Origin: a virus
Strand: one strand, 5' to 3'
Length of the DNA stretch: 24,915 nucleotides
IMG/VR virus record: IMGVR_UViG_3300025570_000105
Coordinates: 1-24,915 of that record
Part shown: piece by piece, positions 5,175-12,589 of the stretch
Layout: each line of letters starts with the position of its first letter
Numbering within the stretch: position 1 is the stretch's first letter
Made by a program: the position numbers and the translations under genes
Notes under the pieces: model-generated
What the model saw: only the letters and a program-made list of their open reading frames with translations
Database searches by the model: none
Told to the model about the DNA's origin: nothing

Positions 5175-7580
5175 TTATACGTCTTCAAAAGAAGCACCAG
5201 TATTCATTACAACAAATTCAACAGTTATGAACTCTAAAGCTCTAGTTGGTTTGATGAAAATTCTACCATTTAACTCACCTCTATCAATTGATTCTGGTGA
5301 AGTATCAACTTCCACACGGAAATCTGTAAGACCTCTTTCACTTCTAATGTTTTCAAGAATTGGGTTAACCAATGACTTGAATTGATTTCTTACTACCTCA
5401 TCATTTTGTTCAAATAATAATCTTATTGATACAGCAGAAATTAATTTTCTAGCTTGTAATAATAATCTTCTAACGTTAAGTCTGTTTAATGCAGTTTCTT
5501 TAACTTGTAAGTTTTTATTACCAAATATAATTAAACCTTCAGAAGCAAACGTTGCGATTGGGTTAATTCTACCCTCATACAATGTATCTCTTTCATCTAA
5601 AGTTAATTTTTTTCTTGCTTTGATACCACTTACAACACCTCTTTGAACACCCGCCACAGCAAACCATGGGAATGATACATTATCAGTTAATGCAATGTTT
5701 CTAACAACATCTCTAGTTGGTGGTAAGTAAACTAATACTTCATTATCACTATCTTTTACTTGTATCCAAGGCCAGTATGTTGCAGTATAGTTACTATCTA
5801 TTCCTGTGTTATCTAATCTATTAACTAAATCATCAACCTCAATCACCGCTTCATTTTCATAATCTGGTGTTGTTGCAATATATATTGAATCACATCTTTT
5901 TTCTTCTACCATTTCAATAGTAGCGTCAACTAAATTTGTATTATTTAAAGTATCAATACCTGGTGTTGCTAATACATTAATGTTAATTGCTTCAGGGTTA
6001 TTGAAAGTGTTAATTGCTTCAAAATAAGCATAGTAATCAGAAGTAGTTCCTTCGTCACCAGTACTTGTTATTTTTATATCAATCGCACCACTAGATTCAG
6101 CTAAATCACTTTTAGTTTGACCTTTAGCGTAAGTGTCGGTATTAGTTCTACCATCTCTATATATATCCCATCCATCAAAACCACCGTAAGGTGCCATCGT
6201 GAATTTTCTTGAATAAATTTTATTATAAGTAGTGCCAGTTAAATCTAAATCATCGTCAGTTTTAAATGGATAAAGACCAGCGTCTAATATAGAACCATTG
6301 ACTGTCAATCCACTCGCATCGATATCCATATGGAATCCATTAGTCATACCACTTGTTACCGTAATATCAGTACCTAAGTAGTTAAAGAAATTTTGGTCAA
6401 TACCTACAGTATCAGATAAACCTAAATAGATTTTTCTAATTTTAGAGTAAGGTAAGTATTCGGTATTATAGTTAATTGAAGGTGCTAATTCACCACCACT
6501 GTAAACCCTTGCAGGTAAACCTGTGAAACCAGCTGGAAATGAAGTTGATGTATCTTCATCAATATCCAATTCAAGTAATACGTAATTTGAATTAGATGCG
6601 TAAAAACCATCTAACGTACCGATTCTTCTACCAATAAAATTATCAGAAGTTGGGTCCATAGTACATCTAGAATATCTTTCTAATGTAATTGGATTTGCGT
6701 CAGTATCGTAAAATGCTCTAACTCTAACATCGAATTCTCTAGCGTCAGGTTTAATATTTTCGATAGAAATTTTAACTTCTGAATTTGCAGAAGTACCATC
6801 AGAAATTGTAATTAATCTAAATAATTTTTTAATAACCTCACCATTAACCTCTGAGATAACCCATGGTGTAACAGCTGGTAAATATTCAGTTTTGTAATCA
6901 GAAAATGTAGTTCCATTATCAACCAAAGTTGTACTTAATCCAGTTATTTCTACATTAGTGATTAATTCTTCTAACATATTAGAATAAATTTCTTCAACAT
7001 AAATAGGGGCTTGACCAACATCAGCTTTAGTTCCTAATACTCTAGTAATGAAACTTTTCTTTGTAGAATCAAGTGAAACTGTATAAGAAAACCCAGAACC
7101 ACTAAGAGTGAAATCTGCTTTAGCGTCAGTTGTTGAACCAGTTAAAGTTGGGTCAATTGATAAATCACTTGTACCCCAAATTAGGTTTTCAGAAGCGTCA
7201 TAAGAAGCTCTACTTCTTAAAAGTGCTATTACTTGGTTATTATCGGCTGTTATAGCCCAAGATTGTCCAGCATCATATCCTGAAAAACCTAAAACTCTTG
7301 TTACATAAAGTTGATTTGATTTTGTAAAATATGATTTTGCTATATATGGCAATTCATATTTTGGGTAACCAGTGTCGGTAACTTTTGTTGCGTTTAACCC
7401 ACCAAAGAATGATTTGAACTCGTTAAAGTCAGAAACAAATATTGGTTGGAAAGCTGGACCTTTTGTGGTCTCACCAACTAACCCCAATGTTGTTACACCA
7501 ACTTGACGTGTTACGAATGATAAATCTTTTTCTGAAGTATAAACTCCTGGGCTTACGAATACTCTATTGTTAGAACTCAT
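5175..7580 (-). CDS. Contractile tail sheath protein (T4 gp18-like)
   Basis: The 801-aa product starts SSNNRVFVSPGVYTSEKD, the typical sheath N-terminus (fVsPGVyt.E.D), and has the conserved sheath C-terminus at about 695-801 (LNRLNVRRLLLQARKLI, LFEQNDEVVRNQFKS, RGLTDFRVEVD, GRIFIKPTRALEFITVEFVV). It polymerises around the tail tube and contracts on infection. T4 gp18 is 659 aa, so about 140 extra residues lie mostly in the variable middle, which probably adds surface domains. The downstream gene is the tube. An extended TTACATATTTAT box lies about 43 nt upstream of ATG, followed by an A-rich leader with no Shine-Dalgarno sequence. Confidence 0.95.
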   Translation of the reverse strand: MSSNNRVFVSPGVYTSEKDLSFVTRQVGVTTLGLVGETTKGPAFQPIFVSDFNEFKSFFGGLNATKVTDTGYPKYELPYIAKSYFTKSNQLYVTRVLGFSGYDAGQSWAITADNNQVIALLRSRASYDASENLIWGTSDLSIDPTLTGSTTDAKADFTLSGSGFSYTVSLDSTKKSFITRVLGTKADVGQAPIYVEEIYSNMLEELITNVEITGLSTTLVDNGTTFSDYKTEYLPAVTPWVISEVNGEVIKKLFRLITISDGTSANSEVKISIENIKPDAREFDVRVRAFYDTDANPITLERYSRCTMDPTSDNFIGRRIGTLDGFYASNSNYVLLELDIDEDTSTSFPAGFTGLPARVYSGGELAPSINYNTEYLPYSKIRKIYLGLSDTVGIDQNFFNYLGTDITVTSGMTNGFHMDIDASGLTVNGSILDAGLYPFKTDDDLDLTGTTYNKIYSRKFTMAPYGGFDGWDIYRDGRTNTDTYAKGQTKSDLAESSGAIDIKITSTGDEGTTSDYYAYFEAINTFNNPEAININVLATPGIDTLNNTNLVDATIEMVEEKRCDSIYIATTPDYENEAVIEVDDLVNRLDNTGIDSNYTATYWPWIQVKDSDNEVLVYLPPTRDVVRNIALTDNVSFPWFAVAGVQRGVVSGIKARKKLTLDERDTLYEGRINPIATFASEGLIIFGNKNLQVKETALNRLNVRRLLLQARKLISAVSIRLLFEQNDEVVRNQFKSLVNPILENIRSERGLTDFRVEVDTSPESIDRGELNGRIFIKPTRALEFITVEFVVMNTGASFEDV

Positions 7581-7623
7581 TTAAATTATTTTTATTTTTT
7601 TTGTTGTAATTACTTATTTCTAA

Positions 7624-7635
7624 ATAAATATGTAA
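7624..7635 (-). promoter_or_regulatory. Extended TTACATATTTAT box before the tail sheath gene
   Basis: Same 12-base sequence and spacing (about 43 nt to ATG) as at tube and the 558-aa gene. A palindrome lies 18 bp further upstream, a possible operator over this promoter. Confidence 0.6.
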
Positions 7636-7652
7636 TTTTTTACCAAAAGTTT

Positions 7653-7677
7653 TTATGATGTATGTAATACATCATAA
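7653..7677. promoter_or_regulatory. 11-bp inverted repeat, candidate operator between sheath and RHH gene
   Basis: TTATGATGTAT, spacer GTA, then the exact reverse complement ATACATCATAA. There is no T-run on either side. It sits between the divergent starts of the sheath unit and the small DNA-binding protein gene. Confidence 0.55.
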
Positions 7678-7687
7678 TTAGTAGGTT

Positions 7688-7709
7688 TTTTGTCATACTT
7701 TTGTCATAC
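7688..7709 (+). promoter_or_regulatory. Two 11-bp direct repeats upstream of the RHH gene
   Basis: TTTTGTCATAC occurs twice in immediate succession, one helical turn apart, followed by TTATATAG and the ATG 17 nt later. Ribbon-helix-helix proteins often bind tandem half-sites at such spacing, so autoregulation is plausible. Confidence 0.55.
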
Positions 7710-7726
7710 TTATATAGAAAAGCCTT

Positions 7727-7876
7727 ATGAAGCGGTCTAAAAACTTAAAAATAACTCCTACAACTCACAAAATATTAAAAGATTATTGTGAAGAACATGG
7801 ATTAAAAATGTTCGGCTTTGTTGAGAAAATAATTAAAGATACTTGTAAAAAACCAACTGACTTATACGGTGAATAA
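7727..7876 (+). CDS. Small ribbon-helix-helix-like DNA-binding protein
   Basis: ATG at 7727 opens 49 codons ending in TAA at 7874-7876. The sequence is basic: KNLKITPTTHKILKDYCEEHG (a short strand then helix) followed by LKMFGFVEKIIKDTCKK (second helix). This strand-helix-helix layout resembles Arc/MetJ-type regulators and small phage and plasmid proteins of the form 'T...H..Lk.yc...g.km..fvekli'. It is the only plus-strand gene inside the minus-strand structural block, between the 652-aa gene and the sheath, and is convergent with the former and divergent from the latter. A palindrome (7653-7677) and two 11-bp direct repeats (7688-7709) lie just upstream, good operator candidates for such a protein. 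It may repress itself and the sheath unit; this is inferred. Confidence 0.68.
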   Translation: MKRSKNLKITPTTHKILKDYCEEHGLKMFGFVEKIIKDTCKKPTDLYGE

Positions 7877-7886
7877 CCTCACTTAT

Positions 7887-7894
7887 ATAAATAT
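7887..7894 (-). promoter_or_regulatory. ATATTTAT box downstream of the 652-aa gene
   Basis: The core lies in the 25-bp gap between the convergent ends of the 652-aa gene and the RHH gene. On the minus strand it would transcribe antisense through the RHH gene towards the sheath. It may equally be chance. Confidence 0.25.
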
Positions 7895-7901
7895 GAAATA
7901 A

Positions 7902-9860
7902 TTATGGGTTATTTGGTTTGAGTTTTAATAATTCAGAATTAACATTAACTGAATGTTGAATATCATCACTTTTTGATGTGATATCAGATAATACTTTCCC
8001 AGCTGAATCTGTAGTAGTGTGACCACTTATAACGTTTTCATCCCAAACTGCATCCGAGATACTTTTATTTCTTTCTTCTATTGTTAGGGCTCCATTATCA
8101 GTTAATTTATAAATACCACCTAACCTAACTTTACCACTAGTACAAGAACTATCTATCACGATTTGCCCTTGGTCGAATTCAAATGTGTTATCTTGTGCCC
8201 CCGTAATATTTATCAATTTAACACCACCACCATATTTTCTAAATGCTATTGGTATATCTGAATTGTTAACATCCAATGTCACAGTACCCTGACCTGGTAC
8301 ACCACTAACACAATTAATGAGATGTATATTTTGACCACCAACAATGTTATTTAATTGAATCGCTGGTGTAACGCCCACATCACCCCTAACTATACAATCC
8401 CTAAATATTGTTGGGAAAACTGTAGAACCAACATTCGATATGTTTTGCAAGGCACAACCGTCAATAAATAAATAACCACCAAACTCACCAGATACTATGG
8501 TATTTTTAATGGTGGTCCTATTGGTAGTATTACCTGATACAAACAATACAAAGCTATTTAAATTATTTTCACCAATTAATGTTATATCAGAGACATCTAT
8601 ATCTGTAAGAGATAGCGTACCTTCAAATAATATTTCATGTAACCCACGAGTATTTAATATTGTTAATGCATCAACTATATTATTAACTGGGTGCTGAATC
8701 GTTCCAAGGGGGAATTTAGTACCACTTTCGCTACTATTGGTATTTAGGGTGATATGACCATTGAATGCTGCTAATTGTAATTGGTCAGGAAAAATTACAT
8801 GTGTCACATCTACCAAAGTAGTACCTGTTGAATTGTCCGTTACTTCGGCTATCCCAGTAATTCTAATATTACCGCCAGTAATCGTATTCTCTAGCGTAAT
8901 ATGCCCACCAGTGGCAATATTAATCTCAACATTTTCAAGACCACTTTTATTTCTTAAATGGATATCACCAGAATAATTTCTGATAGCTAAACTATTTCCA
9001 CCACCATTAAAATCAATTGCAGGTGAATTCCCATCAAGAACCAACCCATCATTACAATCTATGAATGACGTAAGACCACTAAGACTACCTAAAGTAATTA
9101 TACCCTCTAATATACAACGTTGAAACGTCCCCTCAACGGTCTCGACATCGATGATATGTGAATCATTAAAGTTGGCTGAATTATCGAATACACCAGTAAT
9201 TGTTGCGTTGAATAAATTAATTTCACTTATTAATGCACCCGTATTAAACGTTAGAAAAGTTTTTTCTGCTGATTGACCAATAATAATATAACCCTCTAAA
9301 TTATCTCCAGTATCAAAAGTATAATCACCCCTTACGTAAATTGTATTAAACCCCCTTAACTCGGCAATCAATACGGCATCAGGTACGTTATTAACAGGTA
9401 ATTGCGGTGTACCTCTAGGGAAAACAGTTCCATTCGTTCCGTTAATAAAATCTAGTGTTACCCCACCGTTATATGAAGAAAATTCAATCGCTTGATTGGA
9501 AATAAGACCAGCAGCATTCGCTGAACGAATAGAAACTTGATTTAAATTAACCACATCACCAAGATTACTATTTGCCCCAATTAAATTAACAGCATATTGA
9601 CCATCTTCAAATGTCATGGTATAACCATTAATAATTTCAATAACTCTAGCATATACAATACCACCCAATAATACCTCAGTATTATGTACATGGGTATTAG
9701 GGTACGCTATTCCATCTTCATTATCTTCTAAAGCCTTTAATGTTAACCTAAAATCGTTGATATTTAATTCTCTAATTTCAATCGGTGTTGTTTGCTTTAG
9801 AGTTAAATCAGCTTTAGGAATATTAATTACTCTAGTTGACCAAGTTATTGTTATTGCCAT
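7902..9860 (-). CDS. Beta-helix tail fibre or virion structural protein with duplicated module
   Basis: The 652-aa product begins MAITITWSTRVINIPKADLT and continues to about residue 120 with sequence I associate with the conserved N-terminal domain of many phage fibre-type proteins (HVHNTEVLLGGIVYARVIEIINGYT, then VNLNQVSIRSANAAGLI). Two copies of a beta-helix module follow, at about 129-345 and 364-585. Each opens with a FPxGTxxxPVNN segment and closes with TDN preceded by a GxI/VRxxGI strand. The C-terminus has SDAVWDENVISGHTTTDSAGKVL, a short domain common near fibre ends. It is the last gene of the unit begun at 12514 and starts 10 nt after the coiled-coil gene. It is probably a baseplate-attached fibre or tailspike; no catalytic site is evident. 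Confidence 0.8.
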   Translation of the reverse strand: MAITITWSTRVINIPKADLTLKQTTPIEIRELNINDFRLTLKALEDNEDGIAYPNTHVHNTEVLLGGIVYARVIEIINGYTMTFEDGQYAVNLIGANSNLGDVVNLNQVSIRSANAAGLISNQAIEFSSYNGGVTLDFINGTNGTVFPRGTPQLPVNNVPDAVLIAELRGFNTIYVRGDYTFDTGDNLEGYIIIGQSAEKTFLTFNTGALISEINLFNATITGVFDNSANFNDSHIIDVETVEGTFQRCILEGIITLGSLSGLTSFIDCNDGLVLDGNSPAIDFNGGGNSLAIRNYSGDIHLRNKSGLENVEINIATGGHITLENTITGGNIRITGIAEVTDNSTGTTLVDVTHVIFPDQLQLAAFNGHITLNTNSSESGTKFPLGTIQHPVNNIVDALTILNTRGLHEILFEGTLSLTDIDVSDITLIGENNLNSFVLFVSGNTTNRTTIKNTIVSGEFGGYLFIDGCALQNISNVGSTVFPTIFRDCIVRGDVGVTPAIQLNNIVGGQNIHLINCVSGVPGQGTVTLDVNNSDIPIAFRKYGGGVKLINITGAQDNTFEFDQGQIVIDSSCTSGKVRLGGIYKLTDNGALTIEERNKSISDAVWDENVISGHTTTDSAGKVLSDITSKSDDIQHSVNVNSELLKLKPNNP

Positions 9861-9870
9861 TTACTTTTTA

Positions 9871-10212
9871 TTATTGTTTGAATTTTAATAATTCTTGTTC
9901 TAAATTTTGTATTCTATTCCTATAATCTTCTTTCATATCATTATTGTTAGTTAATGCACCAATCATTAACTTTTGGTTAATGATATTAGTTTCAGTTAAG
10001 GATGTTATAGATTCCTTTAACTTAATAATCTCGTTTGTTAAATCGACTTCTTTAACTTCTAATTTTTCAATCGCTAATATTGCAGTTTTTTGTAAATTTC
10101 TAAGTACGATATGCTTATACCTTAATTCTTCAATATCCAATAATAAATCATCTTTGATATCATCTTCGATATGTTCTGATTTAATTAAATGTTCCATATT
10201 TTTATCTTCCAT
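9871..10212 (-). CDS. Small coiled-coil protein
   Basis: The 113-aa product is almost entirely helical with heptad-type Leu/Ile spacing from about residue 28 to 110 (IEELRYKHIVLRNLQKTAIL, then LTNEIIKLKESITSLTETN and IQNLEQELLKFK). It has no Cys, membrane segment or known motif. A second ATG at codon 6 is an alternative start. It lies between two fibre genes with gaps of 14 and 10 nt and no promoter box, so it is co-expressed with them. A role as fibre chaperone, trimerisation partner or linker fits that position but is inference. Confidence 0.72.
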   Translation of the reverse strand: MEDKNMEHLIKSEHIEDDIKDDLLLDIEELRYKHIVLRNLQKTAILAIEKLEVKEVDLTNEIIKLKESITSLTETNIINQKLMIGALTNNNDMKEDYRNRIQNLEQELLKFKQ

Positions 10213-10226
10213 AATTTTTTAATTTT

Positions 10227-12056
10227 TTACTCATCAGGAATCATTTGAACATTTAGGTTCAACCCTGATATATTATCTATTGTAGCACTTATTGGTGACG
10301 TTTTATATAAATCACCCGTTGTTGCTCTTCTTACCCTACCTCTAATGGGTTGAGACGAAGCTATTGACCTAGTATCTGTTATCACACCAGAAGCGTTAGT
10401 AACCCCATCTACAAATATAGTGGTAGATGTGATTGTCCCAACTGCTGGAGATGTTGGACTACCAGATGTTGTGTATGTATAAGCATTTACCGTTGTGACC
10501 GTAATCGTTTTAATTCCGTTATATTCATCTAAGGTAGCACCTATTATATTAACTTTATCACCAGTTGTTAAACCATGTGCTGTATGTGTTACTGTTGCTG
10601 TTGTAGCCGCATTGGTGATTGTCACACTTTCTCGATAATTCTCTGAACCACCAGAAAAAGCTCCGACAGCCACTCTAGCTGCATTAACTGCCAATCCAGT
10701 TGAAATATCTGTTACAGTTATTGTTGTTGTAACTTGCCCCGCAACCACATTTACAGTCGCCCCAGCAGTTCTAATTGATGGTATAGTATATCCAGCTCCA
10801 ACATTAATAGTTAATGTACCAGAACCCACGTTTACGTATATCGCTTCATTTCCTGTTGAACTTGTAGAAGCTGGCGAAGCTGAAACTCCAACCACATAAC
10901 CTTCTAATGTATTATCCCAATCCATTGTACCATCACCAACAGTATTCAATTCTACAGCGTGATTAGAACCATCACTAATAAATGAACAATCGGTAATTAG
11001 CCCTAAATCGGTTGATAATACTGACGCAGATGCAGTACAATTATCGAAAGTTGACTGGTCTATTGTTGACCCACCTTGGGTAACTAACTCACATCTAATA
11101 AATGATACGTTATTAATTACCGCATTAGATTGAAATATAAAAGTACTCATATCAGTAAAAGTGCAAGTGTCAACAGTAAATCCAGCGTTATCAATCATTT
11201 CAAACTCACCTTTAGAACGAGTACCTAAAGCTGATATATTTATGGATTCCCATAATACATTTGATGATGCGTTATTAACTTCTATTCTATTAAATGAAGT
11301 TGAAACCATTTCGGTATCTTCAATATTTATTACAACGTTGGAATCTCTCATATCTACCAAAGTACCTGACAACCCTAAACTCATCAACCCTTTCCATAAA
11401 TATGAACCACCTACATCTTGAAACAATCCCCAACGCCCAGTTGTTGGATTATCATTTACTACCGCCATTTCATCGAAAGTTGCATACCCATTTGCCAAAT
11501 CTCCGTTGGTAAATCGTACTTCACCCCTACCATATCTGATTATATCTATTGTATATGAGTTACCCTTTGCTGGTGATTGTGTTGGGCAGTTAACACCCAC
11601 ACCAATGGTATTATATGTTGTGTTTGGTGAACCCTGTGTTTGAGTCGCTAATCCCGTTTCTGTTGGGTCTACTACAAAGTTTAACCAACCACCATATGCA
11701 TAAGTCCCTGAACCACCCACGTACCATCCTCTGTAATTTGCACTCGTATTACCAACCAACATTCGTAAACCACCTTGTGCTTTTGTACCCAATGCGTTTG
11801 GTGCGAACCATTTAAACCACACAAAATAACAAGTTTCACCAGCAGTCCAAGTTGGTTGTGTTCCCGTATAAACCAAAGCACCTAAACCTGATTTTCTCAT
11901 AGCCTCGGATACACACACAGTACCGTAAATTGCTAAATCCGAATCAACTTCACCAGAACCATTTAATTGTAGCATTCCAGTTGGTTCGACTATACCCGTT
12001 ACGGTTGTCATATCTTTATATGTCAACAAATCTGTTGCGTATACTGCTGCTGCCAT
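10227..12056 (-). CDS. Tail fibre or virion structural protein with beta-helix and Ig-like regions
   Basis: The 609-aa product has an N-terminal region of about 230 residues rich in Trp, Tyr and Gly (lectin-like beta-sandwich in appearance). A right-handed beta-helix-like section follows at about 235-390, with repeated short strands containing 'F.nC' and 'F..C' turns. A C-terminal part has VTITNAATTATVTHTAHGLTTGDKVNI-type sequence (about 475-520), a module I have seen in various phage structural proteins. It ends in MIPDE, recalling the RITDE end of the 558-aa protein. ATG shares one base with the TAA of the cysteine-cluster gene. It is probably a fibre or surface protein of the virion. No enzyme motif was seen. 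Confidence 0.75.
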   Translation of the reverse strand: MAAAVYATDLLTYKDMTTVTGIVEPTGMLQLNGSGEVDSDLAIYGTVCVSEAMRKSGLGALVYTGTQPTWTAGETCYFVWFKWFAPNALGTKAQGGLRMLVGNTSANYRGWYVGGSGTYAYGGWLNFVVDPTETGLATQTQGSPNTTYNTIGVGVNCPTQSPAKGNSYTIDIIRYGRGEVRFTNGDLANGYATFDEMAVVNDNPTTGRWGLFQDVGGSYLWKGLMSLGLSGTLVDMRDSNVVINIEDTEMVSTSFNRIEVNNASSNVLWESINISALGTRSKGEFEMIDNAGFTVDTCTFTDMSTFIFQSNAVINNVSFIRCELVTQGGSTIDQSTFDNCTASASVLSTDLGLITDCSFISDGSNHAVELNTVGDGTMDWDNTLEGYVVGVSASPASTSSTGNEAIYVNVGSGTLTINVGAGYTIPSIRTAGATVNVVAGQVTTTITVTDISTGLAVNAARVAVGAFSGGSENYRESVTITNAATTATVTHTAHGLTTGDKVNIIGATLDEYNGIKTITVTTVNAYTYTTSGSPTSPAVGTITSTTIFVDGVTNASGVITDTRSIASSQPIRGRVRRATTGDLYKTSPISATIDNISGLNLNVQMIPDE

Positions 12057-12514
12057 TAGTTAACTTTATTATATTCGTTCATTATTATTTTTTCTATGAT
12101 TTCCTTTTTATGACCTTCAGCTAAAAAGTATTCATTTGGTGTATTTGTAAAAGATGAAATTACTACCGATATACCACTTTCATTCAAACTCTTAATGTAT
12201 TGACTTACAATTGGAGTTTTACAAGAACCTATATCTTTTGGTAATTCAATCCCAAAATATATTTTAGTGGTTACTTTTTCAAAAGTCACCCTACATTCGT
12301 TAGGTCGTAAACTTATATCCATATCATCTGAGTCTAAATATAGACAATTAAAATTTCTACAAGAATTAGGTCTACTATTATAAATACCACAACCTTTACT
12401 TAAGATACAATCACCACACATAACACTCGCTGGTTTATTTATCTCTGGTATTGGTAATAACTCACAACATAACGTGCAATCCCCACATTCTTTACTTTTA
12501 TTTGATTTTTCCAT
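12056..12514 (-). CDS. CxxCxxCC (YkgJ/YcgN-type) cysteine-cluster protein
   Basis: The 152-aa product carries CGDCTLCC at 10-17, then CGDC at 33-36, GCGIYNSRPNSCRNFNC at 41-57 and a further Cys at 74. This is the signature of the PF03692 family (putative zinc- or iron-chelating CxxCxxCC proteins), whose biochemical role is not established. The C-terminal half is a small alpha/beta region without known motifs. The gene opens the fibre unit: its ATG lies directly after the T-run of a 16-bp hairpin, and its TAA overlaps the ATG of the 609-aa fibre (TAATG). The coupling suggests it serves the fibre proteins or modifies the host or virion surface, but this is speculation. Confidence 0.85.
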   Translation of the reverse strand: MEKSNKSKECGDCTLCCELLPIPEINKPASVMCGDCILSKGCGIYNSRPNSCRNFNCLYLDSDDMDISLRPNECRVTFEKVTTKIYFGIELPKDIGSCKTPIVSQYIKSLNESGISVVISSFTNTPNEYFLAEGHKKEIIEKIIMNEYNKVN

Positions 12515-12521
12515 AAAAAAA

Positions 12522-12560
12522 TATCCTTATCTTATTAATAAATATAATAAGATAAGGATA
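12522..12560 (-). terminator. 16-bp perfect hairpin terminator before the CxxCxxCC gene
   Basis: Perfect arms (ATCCTTATCTTATTA and complement, plus one outer A-T pair) enclose a 7-nt loop. On the minus strand a run of T7 follows, ending at the ATG of the cysteine-cluster gene. It ends the 558-aa structural unit. An ATATTTAT box covers the loop. Confidence 0.82.
12538..12545 (-). promoter_or_regulatory. ATATTTAT box in the loop of the hairpin before the CxxCxxCC gene
   Basis: The core lies 24 nt before the ATG and covers the hairpin loop. If it is a promoter, the transcript would start inside the second arm and so escape the terminator that stops the upstream unit. Confidence 0.42.
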
Positions 12561-12589
12561 ATTGTAAAGTATTTTAATTTAATCTCTAA

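Noticed and set aside
7653-7677. Intrinsic terminator
   Set aside because: The palindrome has no T-run on either strand and lies between divergent starts, which suits an operator better.
11681-11881. 66-aa minus-strand ORF inside the 609-aa fibre gene
   Set aside because: It is out of frame within a well supported gene on the same strand and has no independent start signal or slippery site.
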